Part shown: positions 7,660 to 13,900 of the stretch, piece by piece
Numbering within the stretch: the first letter of the stretch is position 1
Layout: the number at the start of each line of letters is the position of its first letter
From: CAYGLF01 sp964350945
GTDB taxonomy: Bacteria; Chlamydiota; Chlamydiia; Chlamydiales; JAAZZY01
NCBI GenBank assembly: GCA_964350945.1
Contig: CAYGLF010000020.1
Coordinates: 1 to 16,365, forward strand
Length of the DNA: 16,365 nt
Direction of reading: 5' to 3'
Position numbers and translations under genes: made by a program
The notes under the pieces: generated by a model
Database searches by the model: none
Told to the model about the DNA's origin: nothing
What the model saw: the letters and a program-made list of their open reading frames with translations, nothing else

Positions 7660-7710
7660 CTAATTACAAACTCTTATTTGATCACAGACTCTCACTTTAT
7701 CGCAGACCTG
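7660..7710 (-). other. in-frame continuation of the cysteine repeat beyond the stop codon
   Basis: Directly after the TAG (7711-7713) of the upstream cysteine-rich gene, the same frame encodes 16 more codons, QVCDKVRVCDQIRVCN, before a second TAG at 7660-7662. This continues the protein's own tandem repeat: residues 260-280 read NCRKVALFYKKVCDKVQVCNQ over 21 positions, and the end of the gene plus this tail lines up with it without a gap, 13 of 21 positions identical. The stop sits at the position of Lys269. It is either the remnant of a longer ancestral tail or a readthrough extension. Confidence 0.7.
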
Positions 7711-8619
7711 CTAGTAACTAGAGGCTAACTGTCTGCAGTTTTTTTCGGTAAGGTAGCAAGACTGAGCACCACTTAGATGCTGATTACACACCTGCACTTT
7801 ATCGCAAACTTTTTTATAAAATAAAGCTACCTTGCGACAGTTTTTTTCTACGATGTGGCAATTTGCCTCTTCTATATGGCAGTTTTTTTCACGTTCTATA
7901 AAAGGTGTGTACACAAACTTTCGGCCTGCCAATGACTCTGCGGCTTTGCCAGTGGAAGAGGGAAGTGAATGAAAAACTTGATTCGCCCTGTTGTTTGTTT
8001 GATAAGAGTTTCGCTCAAAAGCTGAAGGGGGTTTATAGATGGGTTTTTTGCTAAATTTAGCTGGGTCAGAATGGGGGACTGGCACTGTGGAACCCATGTT
8101 GAGCATAGATGAAGGAGCACCCATCATGTGTTTAGTTAAAGTTTGGTGTTTGCTAGGTAATAAACGTGTTTTTTTGCCCAATGAGTCAAGACTTTTACCA
8201 TTCATAAAATCGCTGTTGTTATCTCGTGTTGGTGCTGAGTAGACCATAAGAGCAGCTAAACCGACCAAGCCCACACATAAAACAAGAGCAGTAAGCCCGC
8301 TACTACTACTATTATTATGAGGGTTTACATGGGTGTAGGTTGTGTTGGTTTTTGTGGGGTGCAATGGAGTTGTGTACACATAAGTTGTCGTCGATTGGGG
8401 AATAGTTGGGTAGTAATTGACATGAGTCGTATGGGTTGTATAGCTAGGATCTAGGTAAGTGGTCCCATAGTCATGCACTGTAGTTACGGTCTCATCAATC
8501 TTCGTTTCAGTCTGCCCTACAATAGGGTCGTTCATGTGATAAGAAATTTCGTCGGTATAGTGCGTTTCTCCAACTTTGGTGTGTGTTTGCCCTATAATGG
8601 GGTCATTTAAATGTATCAT
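7711..8619 (-). CDS. single-pass membrane protein with DPIxGQT repeats and Cys-rich tail (large paralog)
   Basis: A 302-residue protein of no family I recognise. Order: two copies of a 14-residue motif (residues 6-19, DPIIGQTHTKVGET; 31-44, DPIVGQTETKIDET); a Thr/Tyr/His-rich low-complexity stretch (45-105); one membrane segment (109-128); a polar, Ser/Lys-rich linker; and a cysteine-rich C-terminus with Cys at 247, 254, 261, 272, 278, 288 and 295. The first three lie in heptad-spaced NC units (NCHIEEA, NCHIVEK, NCRKV). The part CDKVQVCNQHLSGAQS-CY-EKNC is shared with the smaller paralog immediately upstream. There is no cleavable signal peptide at the N-terminus. ATG 8619 has AGGAG seven nt upstream; a TTG at 8640 is not used. 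Topology and role are unknown. A tail rich in disulfide-capable cysteines in a chlamydia-like organism hints at envelope association, which is inference. Confidence 0.7.
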   Translation of the reverse strand: MIHLNDPIIGQTHTKVGETHYTDEISYHMNDPIVGQTETKIDETVTTVHDYGTTYLDPSYTTHTTHVNYYPTIPQSTTTYVYTTPLHPTKTNTTYTHVNPHNNSSSSGLTALVLCVGLVGLAALMVYSAPTRDNNSDFMNGKSLDSLGKKTRLLPSKHQTLTKHMMGAPSSMLNMGSTVPVPHSDPAKFSKKPIYKPPSAFERNSYQTNNRANQVFHSLPSSTGKAAESLAGRKFVYTPFIEREKNCHIEEANCHIVEKNCRKVALFYKKVCDKVQVCNQHLSGAQSCYLTEKNCRQLASSY

Positions 8620-8632
8620 GATAGTTCTCCTG
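8564..8632 (-). repeat. 69-bp perfect direct repeat, copy A
   Basis: Identical base for base to 9265-9333. It covers the Shine-Dalgarno sequence, the start codon and codons 1-18 of the large paralog. Flanks diverge immediately, including the 5' leader just upstream, so the identity is patchy rather than spread along the gene. Confidence 0.95.
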
Positions 8633-8657
8633 TATCTCAATCATAAAGTCGGGCAAG

Positions 8658-8693
8658 AATATACATGGTTTGTATTAAGCATTTATTAAGAAG
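8658..8693 (-). promoter_or_regulatory. candidate activator-dependent promoter of the large paralog
   Basis: On the minus strand, CTTAATA occurs at 8690-8684 and 8679-8673, a direct repeat with 4-bp spacing (11-bp period). It is followed after exactly 9 bp by a -10 box TATATT (8663-8658), 39 nt from the ATG. No TTGACA-like -35 is present; the direct repeat occupies its place. The same layout precedes the smaller paralog. Confidence 0.5.
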
Positions 8694-8766
8694 TGTGTAG
8701 GCATTGAAAATATTTGCAGCTTAAATTTATCTATGGGGTCTTTTTTTATAAAATGATTTTAAGCAT

Positions 8767-8806
8767 AAAAAAAATGAAACTTAAAAAGTACTTTCAAGCT
8801 TCATTT
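8767..8806 (-). terminator. candidate intrinsic terminator of the small paralog
   Basis: On the minus strand AAATGAA (8806-8800) pairs with TTCATTT (8778-8772), with an inner CTT/AAG and a self-complementary AAAGTACTTT. The imperfect hairpin overlaps the end of the gene and its 3' arm runs into eight consecutive T (8774-8767). The stem is AT-rich and interrupted, hence only moderate confidence. Confidence 0.45.
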
Positions 8807-9320
8807 TTGTTTCTGACAGATCTTTTATAGAGCGGGTTTGACTAAAGGTGTTATACCGTATCCAATGGCAATTTCTTTCAACGTTATAACAACCCGATTT
8901 GGCGCCACTGGCATGTAAGTTACAAGTTTCTACTATATCACACTTCTTAAAATTTTGGCCAAAGTTGGATGAGTATCGGTAGCCCCTAGAAGGTGCTAAA
9001 GAAATAGCAGCAAGCGCACAAATTAAAAATGTACCGATAAGGAGGGTCCCTGCCACTTCACTGGCACTATTATTGTAAAAACGAGTGTAGAGAGGGGCTC
9101 TGCGCACATATGAAGAAGAGTAGTATGTGGCAGGGTAGTGGTTAGTGTATGTTGCGTAGTCCGGGTTTATATAAGAGGTGCCATAATCATTGACAGTGGT
9201 TACGGTCTCTCCCACTTTAGTGTGTGTTTGTCCAACAATTGGATCTTGGGTGGTATGAGTATGGGTTTCTCCAACTTTGGTGTGTGTTTGCCCTATAATG
9301 GGGTCATTTAAATGTATCAT
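8781..9320 (-). CDS. single-pass membrane protein with DPIxGQT repeats and Cys-rich tail (small paralog)
   Basis: A 179-residue paralog of the neighbouring downstream gene, unrecognised as a family. It has two 14-residue motifs (6-19 and 26-39, DPI[IV]GQTHTKVGET), then VTTVNDYGTSYINPDY, a Tyr-rich stretch (44-83), one membrane segment (about 89-108) and the shared cysteine module CDIVETC-N-H-SGAKSGCYNVERNC (Cys 127, 133, 144, 151). It ends in a polar Ser/Lys tail. It lacks the long linker and the heptad NC repeats of the large paralog. ATG 9320 has the same AGGAGAACTATC leader as its paralog. It has its own promoter and probable terminator, so the two are tandem separate units rather than an operon. 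Function unknown. Confidence 0.7.
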   Translation of the reverse strand: MIHLNDPIIGQTHTKVGETHTHTTQDPIVGQTHTKVGETVTTVNDYGTSYINPDYATYTNHYPATYYSSSYVRRAPLYTRFYNNSASEVAGTLLIGTFLICALAAISLAPSRGYRYSSNFGQNFKKCDIVETCNLHASGAKSGCYNVERNCHWIRYNTFSQTRSIKDLSETKMKLESTF

Positions 9321-9333
9321 GATAGTTCTCCTG
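9265..9333 (-). repeat. 69-bp perfect direct repeat, copy B
   Basis: Exact match to 8564-8632, here spanning RBS, start codon and codons 1-18 of the small paralog. Perfect identity over both non-coding and third-codon positions points to a recent duplication or gene conversion. Confidence 0.95.
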
Positions 9334-9359
9334 GTTCTTCAATAATGAAATTGAGCAGG

Positions 9360-9395
9360 AGTATAGGAAGTATTTATTAAGTTATTATTAAGAAG
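9360..9395 (-). promoter_or_regulatory. candidate activator-dependent promoter of the small paralog
   Basis: CTTAATA at 9392-9386 and 9381-9375 (minus strand, 4-bp spacer), a 9-bp gap, then -10 TATACT at 9365-9360, 40 nt from the ATG. Spacing agrees to the base with the promoter of the large paralog, although most other leader bases differ. Confidence 0.5.
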
Positions 9396-9463
9396 AGGTC
9401 TTTTACAGGAATACTAGGGGAAGTTATTCTATTTATTTTTTAATTGCAGAACTAATCTTGATT

Positions 9464-10582
9464 TTAAGCTTTTTGATCAAAAAATTTGCGTAGAAATTGA
9501 TTCAGTTCTTCCTGTCCGCCATTTTTTAGCCTGAACCGAGCTGATAAATTGATGCGATCTTTTGTCTCTTCTGGGGCCCTATGGTAAATATGGTCGTCAA
9601 AAATGATTGCTTGTCCTGGAGTCTGTCTGCTTGTTGGCCATGGCAGCATCCATTTTTCCGCGGCTCGGCCTGCTGTTACGCTAGAATTTATCAGCTTCAC
9701 ACGTCCCTCTGGGCAATAATCTGCCCGGCAGTTTTGAGATTCAATGGTATTTCCCATAAAACGATCAAATGAAAAAAGTTCGGTGGGCTTATAATTATCA
9801 GAGACTGCCATAATAAAAATGTAACCGCCGTGCCTTTTTGGACATACGAATGGGGAATTTTCAGGGTTCTTGTAGTCGTCGGAGTTGCAGCTTCCACTAT
9901 TTCCTCGAGCATCATTGTGGATATCTTGGGCTCGCTCGCCAGCATCTCGATTCAAGGAAAATGAGAACTGTCCTTCTAAGTAAGTTTTCCAGCGTCTTTT
10001 TGAGTAAAAAGACGTTGCCCCAGCGTTTAAAAATCTATCTTTGAGAGATGGAATGTCATAGTCAAAGGAGTTTATTTTAGAGTGTCGCATCTTGTTAATC
10101 TCTGCGTCTGATGCCATGGGTTTAAAAACAAATGCCACTTCAGCTTCTTTGTTATGTTCTTTAAAAAGAGCTCTTGCAGAGCTTGCCTCTAGTGCTTTTC
10201 CTGAAAGAGGCTGCGGTAGCTTTGTAAAAGGGTTGGGTTCTTCAATAGAAAAAACACTCCAGCGTTGTCCTCCAGTTTCATCAGTAAAGTTCGCATTTTT
10301 GTATATTGAATAAGTGCTGTTCGTTCCGAGGCTAAAGGCGCTGGAAATCTTAGTGAAATTCTTAGAATTAGCAGCCGTATTTTGAAAAATGCTTGTTACA
10401 GGGAGTTTTTCTGAGAATTTATCCTCGAGAGGGGGAGCTTCTTTTAAGCAGTTGGCAGCAAGAAGGGCCCCTCCTAATACGACAGCTCCTTTTAAGAGCG
10501 TATTTTTATGTCGATAAATAAATTGAGTTGTTTGATCAAAATATCCTTTTAGGGAAGGAATTAAGCTAGTATTTGTCGTCAT
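9464..10582 (-). CDS. membrane-anchored putative 2-oxoglutarate/Fe(II) dioxygenase
   Basis: A 372-residue protein. A basic N-terminus (YRHK, 23-26) precedes one membrane segment (about 29-45), and the rest is soluble. The C-terminal half carries the pattern of double-stranded beta-helix 2OG/Fe(II) oxygenases: an HxD (His222-Asn-Asp224), TPGQAIIFDDHIYH with a distal His at 334 (HRAPEE), and Arg343 nine residues later in RINLSARFR, the usual distance for the 2-oxoglutarate-binding basic residue. Between HxD and distal His is a roughly 110-residue segment with Cys232, 247, 285 and 290. The substrate may be a protein side chain or small molecule and cannot be told. The ATG at 10597 would leave almost no leader after the predicted -10; ATG 10582 with AGAAGAG upstream is preferred. 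The C45 context AANC is a poor lipobox. The family call rests on motifs only. Confidence 0.55.
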   Translation of the reverse strand: MTTNTSLIPSLKGYFDQTTQFIYRHKNTLLKGAVVLGGALLAANCLKEAPPLEDKFSEKLPVTSIFQNTAANSKNFTKISSAFSLGTNSTYSIYKNANFTDETGGQRWSVFSIEEPNPFTKLPQPLSGKALEASSARALFKEHNKEAEVAFVFKPMASDAEINKMRHSKINSFDYDIPSLKDRFLNAGATSFYSKRRWKTYLEGQFSFSLNRDAGERAQDIHNDARGNSGSCNSDDYKNPENSPFVCPKRHGGYIFIMAVSDNYKPTELFSFDRFMGNTIESQNCRADYCPEGRVKLINSSVTAGRAAEKWMLPWPTSRQTPGQAIIFDDHIYHRAPEETKDRINLSARFRLKNGGQEELNQFLRKFFDQKA

Positions 10583-10614
10583 TTCTCTTCTTCTCATTCT
10601 TTATTTTCTCTTTT

Positions 10615-10636
10615 ATTATAAGCATTATATATTAAG
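10615..10636 (-). promoter_or_regulatory. candidate promoter of the oxygenase-like gene
   Basis: A perfect TATAAT (10620-10615, minus strand) lies 33 nt upstream of ATG 10582 and is preceded by TGCT, close to an extended -10. CTTAATA (10636-10630) lies exactly 9 bp further upstream, as in both paralog promoters. A second copy expected at 10647-10641 is degenerate (4 of 7 bases). Confidence 0.45.
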
Positions 10637-10721
10637 ATAAAATAAATAGGATAAAGTTATTTTCTATAAAAAATAGTTTGATTCATGTGAAAAATATAGG
10701 AACTAAGGCTTAGAAATTTTT

Positions 10722-11450
10722 TTAAAAAGACTCGTCAGCCTCTAAAAAGCGCCAACAGCCCTCTTTAAGAGATTGTAAACGAATTTGACCCACGCGCACA
10801 CGTTTGATCGCCGTGACATAGAGCTGAACACAATCACACATACGTCTGATCTGGCGCTTTCGACCTTCTTTAAGAGTGAAGCGTAAAAGATGAGGTTCTA
10901 AAATATCTACCTTGGCTGCTTTTAAACGTTTTCCATCTAAAATAAGGCCGTATTGGAGCCTTCGTATTTTATCAGGGGTGACTATCCCATCGATGCGTAC
11001 TAAGTATTCTTTTTCAATTTCAGAGTCCTCTCCAATCAACTGTTTAGCAATCCTTCCATCTTCTGTTAGGATTAAAAGACCTGTCGAGTTGATGTCGAGT
11101 CTGCCGGCAGTAGACAAGTAAGGAACGATGCTTGGGAGTTTAAGTTGGGTTTTATAATTCGTGTCACGGCTTTTTGGATTGATAAGTTCGAGAGCCTCTT
11201 TATAATCTTTTTCAGGTTGGCAAGAGACAATGCCAAGCGGTTTATTTAAAAGAAGGGTGAGCTTTCTTTTCTGAAGCTGCGTTGCTTCATTTTTTAAGGA
11301 GATGGTTGCTTGCGGAGAGACTTTGGTTCCCAGAACATCAACGATTTGGCCATCGACTAAAACCCAGCCCTTTTCAATCAAGCGATCGGCTTCTCGCCGA
11401 GAGCAAAGTTTTCTTTCACCCATCAGTTTAGAGAGACGAACTAAAGTCAT
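10722..11450 (-). CDS. rRNA pseudouridine synthase, RsuA/RluB/RluE/RluF family
   Basis: A 242-residue enzyme that isomerises a uridine in ribosomal RNA. An N-terminal S4 RNA-binding domain (about 3-60; LSKLMGERKLCSRREADRLI with the conserved G..SRR pattern) is followed by the pseudouridine synthase domain. Its motif II, AGRLDINSTGLLILTEDG, holds the catalytic Asp (residue 119 from this start), and EGRKRQIRRMC is a late core motif. IEKEYLV is as in RluB/RluF. Without a tree I cannot choose between 23S and 16S targets, though RluB-like is most likely. The frame opens one codon earlier at TTG 11453; the adjoining ATG at 11450 is taken. The only SD-like AGGG is buried in a hairpin just upstream. 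It lies 66 bp downstream of acn in the same direction and may be cotranscribed. Confidence 0.88.
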   Translation of the reverse strand: MTLVRLSKLMGERKLCSRREADRLIEKGWVLVDGQIVDVLGTKVSPQATISLKNEATQLQKRKLTLLLNKPLGIVSCQPEKDYKEALELINPKSRDTNYKTQLKLPSIVPYLSTAGRLDINSTGLLILTEDGRIAKQLIGEDSEIEKEYLVRIDGIVTPDKIRRLQYGLILDGKRLKAAKVDILEPHLLRFTLKEGRKRQIRRMCDCVQLYVTAIKRVRVGQIRLQSLKEGCWRFLEADESF

Positions 11451-11456
11451 CAACTA

Positions 11457-11482
11457 GCCCTATAAGTAGTTTATTATAGGGC
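11457..11482 (-). promoter_or_regulatory. 9-bp perfect hairpin over the RBS of the pseudouridine synthase gene
   Basis: GCCCTATAA and TTATAGGGC pair perfectly around an 8-nt loop. On the minus-strand transcript the 3' arm contains AGGG, the only Shine-Dalgarno candidate, about 7 nt before ATG 11450. The 5' arm also contains TATAAT (11479-11474), a possible -10 box. No T tract follows, so it is not an ordinary terminator. Confidence 0.5.
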
Positions 11483-11516
11483 CCATTGTAGCTAATTTTT
11501 GCTAAAAGATCTACGT

Positions 11517-13775
11517 CTAATTAGACTGGGCAATCAAGTTTAAAGCGCTTCCTGCCTTAAACCATTCTATTTGATTTTGTCCATAGGTGTGGTTTAAAGA
11601 AATTTTTTCACTTTGCCCATTTTCATGAGTGATTTCTAAGGTCAAAGGCTTATTGGGAGCAAAGTTCTCAATATCAAGGATGCTTAGACGGTCTTTTTCT
11701 TGGATTTTATCGTAGTCTTTAGGGTTGGAAAAAGTCAGAGCTAAAACGCCTTGTTTTTTTAAATTTGTTTCATGAATGCGCGCGAAACTTTTGACAATGA
11801 CAGCACTGGCTCCTAAAAAGCGAGGTTCCATAGCCGCGTGTTCTCTAGAAGAGCCTTCGCCGTAGTTTTCATCTCCAATAGCCACCCAGGGCATTTTTTT
11901 TGCTTTGTAGTTTCTGGCAAGATCTGAGTAGGGCTCAATCTGTCCTGTAACTTGGTTAAATCCTTTCCCTATTTCTTCTCTAAAAGCATTCACAGCGCCA
12001 CAAAACATATTGTCTGAAATGTGATCTAAATGCCCGCGGAAGCGCAGCCATTTACCAGCAGGGGAGATATGATCTGTCGTGCACTTTCCTTTAGCCTTCA
12101 TCAGGACAACCATATTCTGAAATTCTTCAGAAGTTCTGGGATTAAAAGGGACGAGCTTTTGTAATCGATCACTGTCGGGGTTTACTTTGACATCAACGGT
12201 TTTTCCTGATGTGCTGGGGGCTAGGTAGCAGTCCTGTCCTGGGTCAAATCCTTGCGGTGGAAGTTCTTTTCCAAAAGGCTCTTCTAAGCGGACCGCTTGC
12301 CCTTGATTATTGAGAAGATCATCAGTTAAAGGGTTGAATGAGAGCTTTCCTGCCAGTGCAAAAGCCATGACGATCTCGGGGCTACTGACAAAGGAGTGAG
12401 TTCCAGGATTGGCGTCATTTCTACCAGAGAAGTTGCGGTTGTACGAAGTAAGAATTGAATTGCGCTCTCCCATTTTTACATCGTGGCGTTTCCACTGTCC
12501 AATGCAGGGGCCACAGGCATTTGCAAGCACCATACCACCGACGTCACTCAGTTCTTTTAAATGACCATCTCTTTCTATGGTCGCTCGTATTTGCTCTGAA
12601 CCAGGGGTGATCACAAGTTCTGACTTGGCTTTTAGGTTGTTTTTTTTGGCAAACCGAGCGATAGAAGTGACGCGTTCAATATCTTCATAGCTTGAGTTGG
12701 TACAGGATCCAATCAGCGCGACTTTAAGTTCTTCTGGATAATCATTTTTTTTCACAGCTTCACAAAATTCAGAAAGTTTCCACGCTTTATCTGGAGAATA
12801 GGGGCCGTTGATGTGTGGCTCTAGAGACGAAAGATCTATCTCAATCACCTGATCATAGTATTCTTCAGGATTTTTTAAAACTTCGGGGTCTGCTTCTAAA
12901 CAGTGCTGAATTGAGTCTGCAAGATTAGCAACCTCTTCTCTTTGGGTTGCTTTTAAGTAATCAGCCATTCTTGAGTCATAGGGGAAGACGGAGGTTGTGG
13001 CTCCGATTTCAGCTCCCATATTGCAAATAGTTCCTTTTCCAGTACAAGAAATGGATTTAGTCCCTTCTCCAAAATATTCAATAATGGCCCCAGTCCCACC
13101 TTTGACGGTTAGAATTCCTGCGAGTTTTAAAATGACATCTTTAGGGGATGTCCACCCACTTAGAGCTCCGGTGAGTTTTACCCCAATAATTTTAGGGAAT
13201 TTCAGTTCCCAGGGCATACCCGCCATGACATCCACTGCATCTGCTCCACCCACTCCTATCGCAAGCATTCCCAAGCCCCCAGCGTTAGGAGTATGTGAAT
13301 CAGTGCCTATCATCAAACCTCCTGGAAAAGCATAGTTTTCTAAGACAATTTGATGGATGATTCCAGAGCCTGGTTTCCAAAATCCAATGCCATATCTATT
13401 GGATACACTTTCTAAAAAGCTAAACACCTCGTGGCTTTCGTGATTGGCTCTTTTCAGATCTTCTTTGGCTCCAACTTCTGCTTGGATCAGGTGATCACAG
13501 TGTACAGTAGAAGGAACTGCTGTTTGCTCTTTATTGGCGCACATAAACTGCAGGAGGGCCATTTGGGCGGTCGCATCTTGCATGGCAACGCGGTCAGGAG
13601 CAAAATGAATGTAGGATTCAAGGCGTTTTGCGGGCTGTTCTAGTTTATCGCTGTAGTGAGCGTAAAGAATTTTTTCAGTCAAGGTAAGGGGGTGTTTGGC
13701 AATTTTTCTAACCCGCTCGAGTTTTTGGGGTGCTTGGCTATAAACAGAACGTATCATTTCAAGATCAAAGGGCAT
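11517..13775 (-). CDS. acn: aconitate hydratase, mitochondrial-type
   Basis: A 752-residue [4Fe-4S] enzyme that interconverts citrate and isocitrate via cis-aconitate in the TCA cycle. The cluster ligands are Cys358 (GSCTNSSYEDI) and Cys421/Cys424 (ACGPCIGQW). Active-site signatures include TDSHTPN (158-164), SYNRNFSGRND (444-454) and, in the swivel domain, GEGSSREHAAMEPRFLGA (639-656). KCTTDHISPAGKWLRFRG (564-581) marks the start of the C-terminal domain. Length and motifs match the mitochondrial aconitase branch rather than the longer bacterial AcnA (about 890) or AcnB. The ATG at 13775 with TAGGT upstream gives a normal N-terminus. It implies a more complete TCA cycle than in Chlamydiaceae. 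It is divergent from nusB. Confidence 0.97.
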   Translation of the reverse strand: MPFDLEMIRSVYSQAPQKLERVRKIAKHPLTLTEKILYAHYSDKLEQPAKRLESYIHFAPDRVAMQDATAQMALLQFMCANKEQTAVPSTVHCDHLIQAEVGAKEDLKRANHESHEVFSFLESVSNRYGIGFWKPGSGIIHQIVLENYAFPGGLMIGTDSHTPNAGGLGMLAIGVGGADAVDVMAGMPWELKFPKIIGVKLTGALSGWTSPKDVILKLAGILTVKGGTGAIIEYFGEGTKSISCTGKGTICNMGAEIGATTSVFPYDSRMADYLKATQREEVANLADSIQHCLEADPEVLKNPEEYYDQVIEIDLSSLEPHINGPYSPDKAWKLSEFCEAVKKNDYPEELKVALIGSCTNSSYEDIERVTSIARFAKKNNLKAKSELVITPGSEQIRATIERDGHLKELSDVGGMVLANACGPCIGQWKRHDVKMGERNSILTSYNRNFSGRNDANPGTHSFVSSPEIVMAFALAGKLSFNPLTDDLLNNQGQAVRLEEPFGKELPPQGFDPGQDCYLAPSTSGKTVDVKVNPDSDRLQKLVPFNPRTSEEFQNMVVLMKAKGKCTTDHISPAGKWLRFRGHLDHISDNMFCGAVNAFREEIGKGFNQVTGQIEPYSDLARNYKAKKMPWVAIGDENYGEGSSREHAAMEPRFLGASAVIVKSFARIHETNLKKQGVLALTFSNPKDYDKIQEKDRLSILDIENFAPNKPLTLEITHENGQSEKISLNHTYGQNQIEWFKAGSALNLIAQSN

Positions 13776-13900
13776 AGGGGTACCTATTTAAAGTATTAAT
13801 TGAGTAAAAAGTTAAATTAAATTTTTAAATGAAAAAACTCAAGAGTCAAAAGGCATTATATGCTAAAATGATGGGAAATTAAGTTGAAAGAAGAGAAATT
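13776..13900. promoter_or_regulatory. divergent acn/nusB promoter region
   Basis: This AT-rich 125-bp spacer separates two outward-reading genes. For nusB an extended -10 (TGCTAAAAT, TAAAAT at 13864-13869) lies 31 nt before the ATG. For acn a possible pair is TTGAGT (13842-13837) with TAATTT (13819-13814), 17-bp spacing but a weak -10. No operator palindrome stands out. Confidence 0.35.

Noticed and set aside
8039..8242. Plus-strand 67-codon frame across the large paralog.
   Set aside because: No RBS, and it overlaps antisense to a gene with clear repeats and a paralog.
8658..8693. ChxR binding site (WHGAWNH direct repeat, from memory) in the paralog promoters.
   Set aside because: The repeats CTTAATA/TATTAAG lack the required central GA on either strand; only the architecture is similar.
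10448..10450. Cys45 after the hydrophobic segment of the oxygenase-like protein as a lipoprotein site.
   Set aside because: The preceding residues AAN do not fit a lipobox (Asn at -1), and the segment lies 28 residues in, more like a membrane anchor.
10700..10729. CTAAG-G-CTTAG followed by T7 on the plus strand, resembling a terminator.
   Set aside because: The loop would be one base and no plus-strand gene ends there.
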